From positions 1 to 10,113 of the forward strand of contig DHKK01000024.1 of the NCBI GenBank assembly GCA_002404795.1: a stretch of 10,113 bases of DNA. The letters run 5' to 3'. The position numbers and the translations under genes are program-made. The notes under the pieces were generated by a model. The model was not told where the DNA came from. It was given only the letters and a program-made list of their open reading frames with translations, and made no database searches. The DNA is from Clostridiales bacterium UBA4696 (GTDB lineage Bacteria > Bacillota > Clostridia > Oscillospirales > Oscillospiraceae). The first letter of the stretch is position 1. Each line of letters opens with the position of its first letter. Positions 1 through 6,880 of the stretch are shown here, one piece after another.

Positions 1-1334
1 GGGACCTTCATGAGCATGGCGCGGTAGGCCGGGCGCATGATGCGGTTGCCGGTGGCCAGCTCCTCGAGCCGGTGGGCGCACCAGCCGGCGATGCGGGCCG
101 TGGCAAACAGCGGCGTGTACATATCCTCCGGGATATCCAGCATGCTGTAGATGAGGCCGGAATACAGGTCGACGTTCGCGCACATGGGGATCGACTGGTG
201 CTTGCGCGTCATGATCTTCCGGATGCCGAGCTCCTCGACGCGCTCCATGAGCTCGAGATCGTCGGCCCGGCCCTTGTCGCGGGCGAGCGCGGCGGCGTAT
301 TTCTTGATGACGACCGCGCGCGGGTCGGACATGGTATAGACCGCGTGGCCCAGACCGTAGATCTTGCCGGAGCGGTCGCCCGCTTCACCGTCGAGGATCC
401 GGTCGAGATAAGCGCCGAGGGCATCGTCGGTCGGCGCGGCGCCGACGTGGGTGCGGATATCGCGGAACATCTGCATGACCTTGGCGTTCGCGCCGCCGTG
501 CAGCGGGCCCTTCAAAGAGCCGACGGCGCCGGCGATGGCGCTGTAGGTATCGGTGCCGGAGGAGGACATGGCGCGGCAGACAAAGGTGGAGTTGTTGCTG
601 GAATGCTCGGCGTGGAGGATGAGCATGAGGTCCAGCAGGTGCGATTCTTCCGGGGTGTAGGCCTTGTCCGGGCGGATCATGCGCAGGATATTCTCCGCCA
701 CGCTGAGCTCCGGCTCCGGATTGTGCAGGATGAGGGATTTGCCGTCAAAGTAATGCCGCTTGGCGGCGAAGGCATTCGCCGCGATCAGCGGGAAGCGGGC
801 GATGAGGCCGATGGACTGCCGCAGGACGTTTTCGAGCGAGGTATCGTCCGCGCTCTCGTCGTAGGAATACAGGGCCAGCACGCTGCGGGCCAGCTGGTTC
901 ATGATGTTGCGGCTGGGGGCCTTGAGGATCATGTCCTCGGTGAAGGCGGCTGGCATCCGCCGGGCCTGGGCCATGACGTCGTTGAAGCGCTGCAGCTGCG
1001 CGCGGGTCGGGAGCTTGCCGAGCAGGAGCAGGTAGGCGACCTCTTCATAGCCGAAGGTGCCGTTCTGCTGGTGTGCGGTGACGATATCCTCGACGCTGAT
1101 GCCGCGGTAGTAGAGCTTGCCGGGCATCGGCACGCGCTCGCCGTCCATCATATAGTAGCCCTGGACACTGCCGACCTTGCTGACGCCGATGAGCACGCCG
1201 GTGCCGTCCGCGTTCCGAAGACCGCGCTTGATGCTCTGGTCCTCAAAATAATGCGCGTCGATCGCGTACTGCTCCGCGATATTCTCGCTCAGCCGCGCAA
1301 TGTCGTTTTCAAGAAGCGTCGTCTGTTCCGTCAT
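1..1334 (-). CDS. gltA: Citrate synthase, C-terminus cut by the window edge
   Basis: Condenses oxaloacetate and acetyl-CoA to citrate in the cytoplasm. In anaerobic Clostridia this mainly feeds the oxidative branch towards 2-oxoglutarate and glutamate. 444 codons are visible from ATG at 1334. The family-typical ending (a short segment after RPAYR) lies off the left edge, probably some 10-20 residues. The three catalytic residues are visible: His279 in GPLHGGAN, His330 in GLGHAVY and Asp389 in NVDLYSG. The substrate-binding block LHAEHSSNNST is at 240-250. The start is supported by AGGAGGG (1344-1350), nine bases upstream. The roughly 55-residue N-terminal part before the YYRG segment is typical of Firmicutes citrate synthases. 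Methylcitrate synthase is a related alternative that cannot be fully excluded, but no 2-methylcitrate-cycle gene is adjacent. Confidence 0.95.
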   Translation of the reverse strand, partial: MTEQTTLLENDIARLSENIAEQYAIDAHYFEDQSIKRGLRNADGTGVLIGVSKVGSVQGYYMMDGERVPMPGKLYYRGISVEDIVTAHQQNGTFGYEEVAYLLLLGKLPTRAQLQRFNDVMAQARRMPAAFTEDMILKAPSRNIMNQLARSVLALYSYDESADDTSLENVLRQSIGLIARFPLIAANAFAAKRHYFDGKSLILHNPEPELSVAENILRMIRPDKAYTPEESHLLDLMLILHAEHSSNNSTFVCRAMSSSGTDTYSAIAGAVGSLKGPLHGGANAKVMQMFRDIRTHVGAAPTDDALGAYLDRILDGEAGDRSGKIYGLGHAVYTMSDPRAVVIKKYAAALARDKGRADDLELMERVEELGIRKIMTRKHQSIPMCANVDLYSGLIYSMLDIPEDMYTPLFATARIAGWCAHRLEELATGNRIMRPAYRAMLMKV

Positions 1335-1366
1335 GGATCAACACCCTCCTGCATACCGTTTCCCGC

Positions 1367-1395
1367 ATTGTACACGATATCCGCGTGAAATGCAA
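1367..1395 (-). promoter_or_regulatory. Predicted vegetative promoter of gltA
   Basis: On the minus strand, TTGCAT (1395-1390) is followed after 17 bases by TACAAT (1372-1367), a good sigma-A-type pair. Transcription would start near 1360, giving a leader of about 26 bases that contains the ribosome binding site. The upstream flank (1396-1485) is much more AT-rich than the genes and contains phased repeats that may bind a regulator. The promoter is predicted from sequence only. Confidence 0.6.
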
Positions 1396-1509
1396 GTATA
1401 TTTTTTTAATTATGCAATCTTTTTTCTGTATCCTGCGAAATTTCTGCGATATGCAGGCGAAATTGCAAGCTGAAATTTTAGTAAATTCATATCGGTTCCG
1501 GATTTCTGC

Positions 1510-1553
1510 AAAAAGCACCCGTCCTCCGCGTTCCGTGCGTGAAGGACGGGCGC
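1510..1553 (-). terminator. Intrinsic terminator of queH
   Basis: Bases 1515-1527 pair with 1541-1553, giving a 13-bp stem with two G-U pairs on the minus-strand RNA and a 13-base loop. Five U residues follow (complement of 1514-1510). It starts six bases after the queH stop codon, so it ends the queH transcript and isolates it from gltA, which is transcribed in the same direction. Confidence 0.85.
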
Positions 1554-1558
1554 AGCTT

Positions 1559-2104
1559 TCAGGGGATGATCCGGCTGGGCTTCTGATAGCGCTCCTGCTC
1601 GGAAAAGATGCAGCCGCAGTATTTCTGCATGTAGAAGCCGAGCTCCCGCGCGCGCTGCTGGCCGTCGCGGAACATGGGTCGGAAGTCCTGATAGTAAAAC
1701 TGGACGCCGTATTCCTCCGCCGCACGGTAGCCGACGTCGCGCATCAGCTCATGCTTCTGATAGGGGCTGATGAACAGCGAGGACGTGAACGCGTCAAAGC
1801 CGCCCTCCTTCGCCGCGCGGGCCGCCTCAAACAGGCGCATCTCGTAGCACTTGACGCACCGGCCCGCGATATCCTCCGCAACCTCGCGCACGAACGGCCG
1901 CAGGCCGTAATCGTCGCGCACGAGCAGCGGCAGGTCGATCGTCTTCGCGTATTCCTGCAGGCAGTTGCGCCGGGCGCGGTATTCGGTGAACGGATGGATG
2001 TTCGGGTTGTACCAATACCCCGTCAGCTCCACCCCCTCCGCGCGCAGCGCATCGATCGGCATATTCGCGCACGGTGCGCAGCAGATGTGCATCAATAGTT
2101 TCAT
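1559..2104 (-). CDS. queH: Epoxyqueuosine reductase QueH (DUF208)
   Basis: Catalyses the last step of queuosine synthesis, reduction of epoxyqueuosine to queuosine in the anticodon wobble position of tRNAs. It is an Fe-S enzyme unrelated to the cobalamin-dependent QueG. The protein is 181 residues. The family's cysteine signatures are present: HICCAPC (Cys8, Cys9, Cys12), GRCVKCYEMR (Cys83, Cys86) and KYCGCIFSEQ (Cys163, Cys165). SPYQKH is at 113-118. An in-frame ATG exists further upstream (2203), but the ATG at 2104 is chosen because it starts directly at the conserved MKLLMHICC block and has GGGAGG (2113-2118) eight bases upstream. No other queuosine gene is in the window. The gene appears monocistronic, divergent from ade, with its own terminator. 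Confidence 0.93.
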   Translation of the reverse strand: MKLLMHICCAPCANMPIDALRAEGVELTGYWYNPNIHPFTEYRARRNCLQEYAKTIDLPLLVRDDYGLRPFVREVAEDIAGRCVKCYEMRLFEAARAAKEGGFDAFTSSLFISPYQKHELMRDVGYRAAEEYGVQFYYQDFRPMFRDGQQRARELGFYMQKYCGCIFSEQERYQKPSRIIP

Positions 2105-2126
2105 AACACTCGCCTCCCGTTCGGAT

Positions 2127-2155
2127 AGCATATCACATTTCCCGGCTCCTGTACA
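2127..2155 (-). promoter_or_regulatory. Possible promoter of queH
   Basis: On the minus strand, TGTACA (2155-2150) is followed after 17 bases by TATGCT (2132-2127). Each box matches consensus at four or so positions, and the leader would be about 15-20 bases. It lies in the 173-base gap shared with the divergent ade promoter. The match is moderate, so this is tentative. Confidence 0.4.
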
Positions 2156-2196
2156 GATTGCCGAAAAAAACAGCGACATTCCGTGGAAAATGAACA

Positions 2197-2225
2197 TGGA
2201 CAAGCGCCGACGGCGGTGCTATAAT
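2197..2225 (+). promoter_or_regulatory. Predicted promoter of ade
   Basis: TGGACA (2197-2202) is followed after exactly 17 bases by a perfect TATAAT (2220-2225). Transcription would start near 2232, leaving a leader of about 45 bases with AAAGGAAG (2263-2270) as ribosome binding site. No purine riboswitch is seen in this short leader. Confidence 0.75.
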
Positions 2226-2277
2226 TCCATCTAATATCAGATACAAGCAAAACTGAACGCAGAAAGGAAGCTGTCAA

Positions 2278-4014
2278 ATGTCTGTTCCAACTGAAAGCTA
2301 TGCGGGCAAGATCCAGCGGAAGCTGATCAAGAAGCAGCGCGTGATCGAGGCTGCCTCCGGCCGCCAGAAGGCCGATCTGGTCCTCAAGAACGCGACCTAC
2401 GTCAACGTGTTCTCCAACGAGCTGCTGACGTGCGATATCGCCGTGGCCAACGGCCTGATCGTGGGTCTCGGCAGCTATGAGGGCGAGGTCGAATACGATA
2501 TGACGGGCAAGATCGTCTGCCCGGGCTTCGTCGACGCGCACATCCACCTGGAATCCAGCCTGGTCACGCCGAAGGAGTTCGTCCGCGCGACGCTGCCGCA
2601 CGGCACGACCACGGTCATCACCGACCCCCATGAGATCACGAACGTCATGGGCACCGACGGCATCGACTACATGTTCCAGGCCACCGAGGGTCTGCCGATC
2701 GACGTGCGGTTCATGCTGCCGTCCTGCGTCCCGGCCACGCCGATGGACGAATCCGGCGCGAATCTGGACTACCGCGCCATCGACTCGTTCTATGACTACC
2801 CCAGAGTGCAGGGTCTGGCCGAGATGATGAACTCCTACGGCGTCATCCACAACGACCCGGAGGTCGTCTCAAAGATCGTCGCCTCGCAGGCGCACCACAA
2901 GAAGATCGACGGCCACGCGCCGGGCCTCCAGGGCAAGGATCTGGATACCTACGTCGCCGCCGGCGTCTATTCCGACCACGAATGCGCCACGTTTGAGGAC
3001 GCGCTGGCCAAGCTGCAGCGCGGGCAGTTCATCATGATCCGCGAGGGCACGGCCGCGCGCAATCTTGAGGCGCTGGTCCCCCTGCTCACGCCGCAGTACG
3101 CCGAGCGCTGCATGTTCTGCACCGACGACAAGCACCCGAGCGATCTGCTGGAAAAGGGCCACATCGACTACATCGCCCGCGAGGCCATCAACAAATACGG
3201 CGTCGACCCCATCATCGCCGTCAAGGCCGCATGCCACCACGCTTCGCGCTATTTCCTGCTCAATAACCGCGGCGCGATCGCGCCCGGCTATCTGGCCGAC
3301 TTCGCCGTCATCGACAATTTCAAGGACTTTAACGTCGAGATGGTGTTCAAGAAGGGCGTTCTGTACTGGAACAACGGTGAGCTGCACGACTTTGACGCCC
3401 CGCAGATCGAGGAGTATCTCGACAAGCGCGCGCACGACACCTTCCACGTCGCCACGCTGACCCCCGACGACTTCCGCGACACGCGCCAGCGCGGCGTTCT
3501 GGGCATGGTCCCGGGCGAGATCATCACCACCGACAACGGCTATGCCGACCATGTCGATCTGGAGAAGGATATTCTGAAGATCGCCGTCGTCGAGCGGCAC
3601 AAGGGCACGCATCACATCGGCCTTGGTTACATCCAGGGCTACGGCCTGCGGTCCGGTGCGGTGGCCACGAGCATCTCGCATGACTCGCACAACATCATCG
3701 TTGTCGGCACCAACTCCGCCGATATGGCCTTCGCCGCGAATCACATCGTCGAGCATCACGGCGGCATCGTCGTAGTCGAAAACGGCGTTGTAAAGGGCTC
3801 GGTCGTGCTGGAGATCGCGGGCATCATGTCCGACCGGCCGCTGACCGAGGTGAACGACCAGCTCGAGGCGGCCAAGGCCGCGGCCTTCGAGCTCGGTGTC
3901 AGCCGCGGCATCGACCCGTTCATGACGCTCAGCTTCATGGCCCTGCCGGTCATCCCGAAGCTGCGCATCACGACGCGCGGCGTCATCGACGTGGAGACGC
4001 AGCAGTACGTATAA
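2278..4014 (+). CDS. ade: Adenine deaminase
   Basis: Hydrolyses adenine to hypoxanthine and ammonia, a cytosolic purine salvage and nitrogen-release step. At 578 residues it has the usual length of the bacterial Ade family of the amidohydrolase superfamily (the Bacillus enzyme is about the same size). Visible metal-site and family motifs are GFVDAHIHLESS (83-94, His88 and His90), TDPHE (115-119), DGHAPGL (211-217), YSDHE (231-235) and CTDDKHPSDL (281-290). The characteristic C-terminal half carries SISHDSH (465-471) and SFMALPVIPKLRIT near the end. The ATG at 2278 follows AAAGGAAG at a normal distance. It appears monocistronic: its own promoter lies upstream and a strong terminator begins 12 bases after the stop. 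No other purine gene is adjacent. Confidence 0.96.
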   Translation: MSVPTESYAGKIQRKLIKKQRVIEAASGRQKADLVLKNATYVNVFSNELLTCDIAVANGLIVGLGSYEGEVEYDMTGKIVCPGFVDAHIHLESSLVTPKEFVRATLPHGTTTVITDPHEITNVMGTDGIDYMFQATEGLPIDVRFMLPSCVPATPMDESGANLDYRAIDSFYDYPRVQGLAEMMNSYGVIHNDPEVVSKIVASQAHHKKIDGHAPGLQGKDLDTYVAAGVYSDHECATFEDALAKLQRGQFIMIREGTAARNLEALVPLLTPQYAERCMFCTDDKHPSDLLEKGHIDYIAREAINKYGVDPIIAVKAACHHASRYFLLNNRGAIAPGYLADFAVIDNFKDFNVEMVFKKGVLYWNNGELHDFDAPQIEEYLDKRAHDTFHVATLTPDDFRDTRQRGVLGMVPGEIITTDNGYADHVDLEKDILKIAVVERHKGTHHIGLGYIQGYGLRSGAVATSISHDSHNIIVVGTNSADMAFAANHIVEHHGGIVVVENGVVKGSVVLEIAGIMSDRPLTEVNDQLEAAKAAAFELGVSRGIDPFMTLSFMALPVIPKLRITTRGVIDVETQQYV

Positions 4015-4026
4015 TGCATCCTGCAA

Positions 4027-4064
4027 GAAGGGGGCGGCCCGCCGGGCCGCCCCCTTCTGTTTCT
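4027..4064 (+). terminator. Strong intrinsic terminator after ade
   Basis: Bases 4027-4040 pair perfectly with 4044-4057, a 14-bp GC-rich stem with a 3-base loop. They are followed by the U-rich tail TGTTTCTGCT. It sits 12 bases after the ade stop codon and insulates ade from the lspA promoter. Confidence 0.9.
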
Positions 4065-4080
4065 GCTCTGCCCTGCGGCG

Positions 4081-4109
4081 TTGCAATCACCGCAAAAATA
4101 TGGTATGAT
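4081..4109 (+). promoter_or_regulatory. Predicted promoter of lspA-rluD
   Basis: TTGCAA (4081-4086) is followed after 17 bases by TATGAT (4104-4109). Transcription would start near 4116, just upstream of the AAGGAGG ribosome binding site at 4125-4131. It lies immediately after the ade terminator, consistent with an independent lspA-rluD transcript. Confidence 0.7.
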
Positions 4110-4139
4110 GTCTCTACTTACCGGAAGGAGGACTTGTCC

Positions 4140-4640
4140 TTGTTGTATCTTGCGCTTGCGCTGTTTACGGCGGCGATCGTCGCTGTCGATCAGCTGACAA
4201 AATATCTGGCCGCGGCCCATCTGGTGGGCAGGACCATCACGCTCATCCCCGGCTGGCTGCAGCTGCACTATATCACGAACGACGGCATGGCGCTGAGCCT
4301 GCTGCGCGGGGCGCGGTGGCTGTTTGTGGTGATGACGGCGGTGTATCTGGCCGTTGTGGTCTATGTGCTGGTCAAGAAGTGGTTCAAAAAGACGCCGGAG
4401 CTGTGGTGCATCGCGGCCATCACCGGCGGTGCCATCGGCAACTTCATCGACCGGATCTCCTCCGGCCTCGTGATCGATATGATCTGCATCCCGTGGTTCT
4501 CCACGTTCAACGTGGCGGACCTGTTCATCACGTTTGGCGCGCTCATCCTCGTCGTCTATATTCTGGTCAAGGATAAGGCGCTGCTGGCCGACGAGCCGAA
4601 GAAGAAACCGGAGACCGGGCATGACGCTGACGCTCGATAA
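4140..4640 (+). CDS. lspA: Lipoprotein signal peptidase (signal peptidase II)
   Basis: An integral membrane aspartic protease that cleaves the signal peptide from diacylglyceryl-modified prolipoproteins. The 166-residue product has about four hydrophobic segments (roughly 2-18, 32-45, 59-78, 126-143). It carries VDQLTK (16-21), ND-G-A in ITNDGMALSLL (45-55), GGAIGNFIDR (96-105) and the catalytic pair Asp113 (GLVIDM) and Asp127 (FNVADLF). The start is read as TTG at 4140 because AAGGAGG (4125-4131) lies eight bases before it. TTG at 4134 is too close and TTG at 4143 slightly far, and no suitable in-frame ATG exists. The C-terminus is a charged cytoplasmic tail whose last 20 bases overlap the next gene. 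Confidence 0.94.
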   Translation: MLYLALALFTAAIVAVDQLTKYLAAAHLVGRTITLIPGWLQLHYITNDGMALSLLRGARWLFVVMTAVYLAVVVYVLVKKWFKKTPELWCIAAITGGAIGNFIDRISSGLVIDMICIPWFSTFNVADLFITFGALILVVYILVKDKALLADEPKKKPETGHDADAR

Positions 4641-5526
4641 GACCGGCGAGCGGCTGGACGCCGCCCTCGCCCGCCTCGTGCCGTCTCTCAGCCGCAGTCA
4701 GGCCCAGCGGCTCATCGAGCAGGGCGTGGTGACGCACGCGGGCCGGCCCGTGAAGAAAAACGAAAAGCTTTCGACTGGGGATACGCTGGAGCTGACGCTC
4801 CCGGAGATCCGCGAGGTCCCGATCGAGGCGCAGCCGATCCCGCTGGAGGTCTGCTACGAGGACGCGGACGTCATCGTCGTCAACAAGCCCAAGGGGCTCG
4901 TCGTCCATCCCGCGCCGGGACATGCGGACGGAACGCTGGTCAACGCGCTGCTCGCGCACTGCGGCGACTCGCTCTCCGGCATCGGCGGGGAAAAGCGCCC
5001 CGGCATCGTCCACCGGATCGACAAGGATACCTCTGGCCTCATCATCGCGGCGAAAAACGACTTTGCGCACGCCGCGCTCGCCGCGCAGCTCAAGGACCAT
5101 TCGCTGGCAAGGACCTACGTCTGCCTCGTCTGCGGCCGGATCCGGGACGACGCCGGCACGATCGACGCGCCCATCGGCCGCCACCCCACCGACCGCAAGA
5201 AAATGGCCGTCACGCAGAAAAACAGCCGCAGCGCCGTCACGCACTGGCGCGTGCTGGAGCGGTTTGCGGCCTATACGCTCGTCGAGTGCCGGCTGGAGAC
5301 CGGGCGGACGCATCAGATCCGCGTCCACATGGCCTACCGCGGCCATCCGATTTTGGGCGACATGGTCTACGGCCACAAAAAGCCGGAGCTCGGGCAGAGC
5401 AGCCAGTGCCTGCACGCGAAGGAGCTTCGCTTCGTGCACCCGCGCACGGGAGAGCTTGTGACCGTCAGCTGCGGGCTGCCGGATGATTTCACTGCACTTC
5501 TGGAAAAGCTGCGCGCGGGGGCTTGA
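4621..5526 (+). CDS. rluD: RluA-family 23S rRNA pseudouridine synthase, RluD type
   Basis: Isomerises uridines to pseudouridine in RNA; RluD members act on helix 69 of 23S rRNA. The 301-residue protein has an N-terminal S4 RNA-binding domain (about 1-65, with SRSQAQRLIEQGVV) and a catalytic domain. The latter carries VVNKPKGLVVHP (86-97), the catalytic loop HRIDKDTSGL (131-140, nucleophile Asp134) and ETGRTHQIRVHM (226-237). ATG at 4621 is chosen over an upstream in-frame ATG at 4534 because it has GGAG (4610-4613) and begins the S4 fold directly. It overlaps lspA by 20 bases, so the two are probably translationally coupled. The lspA-rluD order is the same as lspA-ylyB in Bacillus. Exact RNA target is inferred from similarity, and RluA-family paralogues are hard to separate. 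Confidence 0.9.
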   Translation: MTLTLDKTGERLDAALARLVPSLSRSQAQRLIEQGVVTHAGRPVKKNEKLSTGDTLELTLPEIREVPIEAQPIPLEVCYEDADVIVVNKPKGLVVHPAPGHADGTLVNALLAHCGDSLSGIGGEKRPGIVHRIDKDTSGLIIAAKNDFAHAALAAQLKDHSLARTYVCLVCGRIRDDAGTIDAPIGRHPTDRKKMAVTQKNSRSAVTHWRVLERFAAYTLVECRLETGRTHQIRVHMAYRGHPILGDMVYGHKKPELGQSSQCLHAKELRFVHPRTGELVTVSCGLPDDFTALLEKLRAGA

Positions 5527-5551
5527 CTTTTCCGGCTTGGTCTGCTACCAT
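5523..5551 (+). promoter_or_regulatory. Predicted promoter of the pheA leader
   Basis: TTGACT (5523-5528) overlaps the rluD stop codon TGA (5524-5526). After 17 bases comes TACCAT (5546-5551), with an extended -10 TG at 5543-5544. Transcription would begin near 5558, about 22 bases before the leader-peptide start codon. The -35 is five of six matches and the extended -10 compensates for a moderate -10 box. Confidence 0.7.
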
Positions 5552-5580
5552 GATGCCATCTTCGAAATGAGGTCATTACG

Positions 5581-5634
5581 ATGTACGTTTCCGCTATGTT
5601 CGCGTTTATCTTTACCTTTACTGCCGTTCAGTAA
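5581..5634 (+). CDS. pheL: Phenylalanine-rich leader peptide of pheA
   Basis: A 17-codon open frame, MYVSAMFAFIFTFTAVQ, begins with ATG eight bases after GAGG (5569-5572) and stops at TAA 5632-5634. Phe occupies residues 7, 9, 11 and 13, far above chance, and the stretch FAFIFTF resembles FAFFFTF in the E. coli PheL peptide, probably by convergence. Three of its four Phe codons are TTT, whereas pheA itself uses TTC for 13 of 15. Ribosome progress through this frame is expected to report charged tRNA-Phe supply and set the fold of the RNA just downstream. The peptide itself probably has no function. It lies between the predicted promoter and the attenuator hairpins, where a leader peptide should be. 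Confidence 0.9.
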   Translation: MYVSAMFAFIFTFTAVQ

Positions 5635-5689
5635 GGGTAATTTGTGATGCGTGGAAACAAAGGCAGGTTCGCAACGCGGCACAGATTAC
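5612..5689 (+). promoter_or_regulatory. Phe attenuator: competing 1:2 and antiterminator 2:3 structures
   Basis: Two alternative folds are visible by hand. The 1:2 hairpin pairs 5612-5623 with 5629-5640 (12 pairs, one G-U, 5-base loop); its left arm holds the last two Phe codons and its right arm contains the leader stop codon. The antiterminator 2:3 pairs 5637-5652 (GTAATTTGTGATGCGT) with 5674-5689 (ACGCGGCACAGATTAC): 15 of 16 positions pair, with two G-U and one A-G mismatch. The antiterminator uses the whole left arm of the terminator, so the two exclude each other. A ribosome stalled on the Phe codons at 5599-5619 leaves 5637-5652 free; one sitting at the stop codon would cover its start. 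A further pairing, 5587-5594 with 5651-5658, is also possible. Confidence 0.85.
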
Positions 5690-5710
5690 GCTGTGCCGCG
5701 TTTTTTGTTT
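5673..5710 (+). terminator. Attenuator terminator (3:4 hairpin) before pheA
   Basis: Bases 5675-5684 pair perfectly with 5691-5700 around a 6-base loop, extendable by two A-U pairs to 5673-5702. T6 at 5701-5706 follows, then GTTT. It lies 39 bases after the leader stop codon and 28 bases before the pheA start. Since no other terminator follows rluD, it probably also stops transcripts arriving from the lspA promoter. Confidence 0.92.
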
Positions 5711-5737
5711 GTATTTTTGAAAGGATGGGAATATAGA

Positions 5738-6880
5738 ATGGAACTTTCGGATTACAGAGCACAGATCGACCGGATCGACGCAGAGCTGCTGCAGCTGTTC
5801 GCCGAGCGGATGCAGACGGCGGCCGGGATCGCGGCGTATAAAAAAGAACACGCCCTGCCGGTCCTGGATACGGGCCGGGAGCGTGAAAAGCTGGCGGGGA
5901 TCGTCAAAGCCGCGCCGGAGGATCTGCAGGAGGAGGCCGTGAGCCTGTTCCGGCTGCTGTTCTCGCTCAGCCGCGGCTACCAGCGCTCGCTGCTCGGCAG
6001 CAGCAGTACGCTGCCGGAGATCTTAAAACAGGCCGTCGTCACGACGCCGCAGCTGTTCCCCACCTCGGCGGCTGTCGCCTGCCAGGGCGTGGAGGGCGCG
6101 TATTCCCAGCAGGCCTGTGACAAGCTGTTCCAGCACCCGAGTGTGTTTTTCTGCGCGACGTTCGACAAGGTCTTCGCCGCCATCGAGCAGGGGCTGTGCC
6201 AGTACGGCGTGCTGCCGCTGGAAAACAGCACGGCAGGTTCGGTCAACGCGGTCTATGACCTCATGCAGAAGCACAATTTCTCCATCGTGCGCAGCGTCCG
6301 CCTGCGGGTCGACCACAGTCTGCTGGCGCTTCCGGGCGCGAAGCTGTCCGATATCCGCGAGATCGTCTCGCACGGACAGGCGCTGGAGCAGTGCTCCGAA
6401 TTTTTGAAGCAGCTGCCGAACGTCACCGTCACCCGCTGTGAAAATACCGCCGCGGCGGCGCGGATGGTCGCCGAGTCCGGCCGGAAGGATCTTGCCGCCA
6501 TCGCCTCGAATGCGTGCGCGGAGATCTACGGTCTGCAGAGCCTGCAGGACCGCGTGCAGAACGAGCACGGCAACTACACCCGCTTCATCTGCATCGCCGC
6601 CAAGCCTGAGGTCTACCCCGGCGCTGACCGGACGAGCCTTCTCGTGACGCTGGCCAACGAGCCCGGCAGCCTCTATCAGGTGCTGGCCCGCATCTACGGC
6701 TGCGGCATCAACCTCACGAAGCTTGAGAGCCGCCCGATCCCCGGCTCCGACGATACCTTCCGCTTCTACTTCGATCTCGAGGCCTCCGTCTACTCCCCGG
6801 AGCTGCCGAAGCTCCTCGGCGAGCTGGAGAGCGTCTGCGAGCACGTCTGCTATCTCGGCAGCTACTCGGAGACGGTCTGA
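5738..6880 (+). CDS. pheA: Bifunctional chorismate mutase / prephenate dehydratase (P-protein)
   Basis: Converts chorismate to prephenate and prephenate to phenylpyruvate, committing flux to phenylalanine. The product is 380 residues, the usual P-protein length. Domain 1 (about 1-85) is an AroQ-type chorismate mutase starting DYRAQIDRIDAELLQLFAER, with YKKE at 34-37. Domain 2 (about 110-290) is prephenate dehydratase with GVEGAYSQQA (117-126), PLENSTAGSV (160-169), SHGQALEQC (211-219) and the catalytic NYTRF (279-283). Domain 3 (about 298-376) is an ACT domain with NEPGSLYQVL (307-316) and ESRP (330-333), the motifs used for feedback inhibition by Phe. ATG at 5738 is chosen over an upstream in-frame ATG (5651), which lies inside the attenuator. 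AAAGGA (5720-5725) is the likely ribosome binding site, somewhat far at 12 bases. Expression is expected to be under Phe attenuation; the 3' end overlaps the convergent gene. Confidence 0.95.
   Translation: MELSDYRAQIDRIDAELLQLFAERMQTAAGIAAYKKEHALPVLDTGREREKLAGIVKAAPEDLQEEAVSLFRLLFSLSRGYQRSLLGSSSTLPEILKQAVVTTPQLFPTSAAVACQGVEGAYSQQACDKLFQHPSVFFCATFDKVFAAIEQGLCQYGVLPLENSTAGSVNAVYDLMQKHNFSIVRSVRLRVDHSLLALPGAKLSDIREIVSHGQALEQCSEFLKQLPNVTVTRCENTAAAARMVAESGRKDLAAIASNACAEIYGLQSLQDRVQNEHGNYTRFICIAAKPEVYPGADRTSLLVTLANEPGSLYQVLARIYGCGINLTKLESRPIPGSDDTFRFYFDLEASVYSPELPKLLGELESVCEHVCYLGSYSETV

Noticed and set aside
72..1388. 438-codon plus-strand open frame opposite citrate synthase
   Set aside because: It is the antisense shadow of a GC-rich gene with all catalytic motifs on the minus strand; its product resembles no family and its start has no ribosome binding site.
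2105..2277. Purine or preQ1 riboswitch in the queH-ade divergent gap
   Set aside because: The predicted leaders are only about 20 and 45 bases long and no aptamer-like conserved sequence or structure is seen.
2869..4086. 405-codon minus-strand open frame opposite ade, plus other long frames opposite lspA, rluD, pheA, dprA-like and helicase genes
   Set aside because: All lie antisense to well-supported genes, have Arg/Ala/Asp/Val-rich shadow composition, and lack recognisable domains.
5521..5737. T-box riboswitch upstream of pheA
   Set aside because: No T-box core sequence (AGGGTGGNACCGCG-like) and the leader is too short; the Phe-rich leader frame and competing hairpins explain the region better.
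5651..5737. N-terminally extended pheA start at ATG 5651
   Set aside because: It would run through the attenuator terminator and has no ribosome binding site; the chorismate mutase domain begins at 5738.
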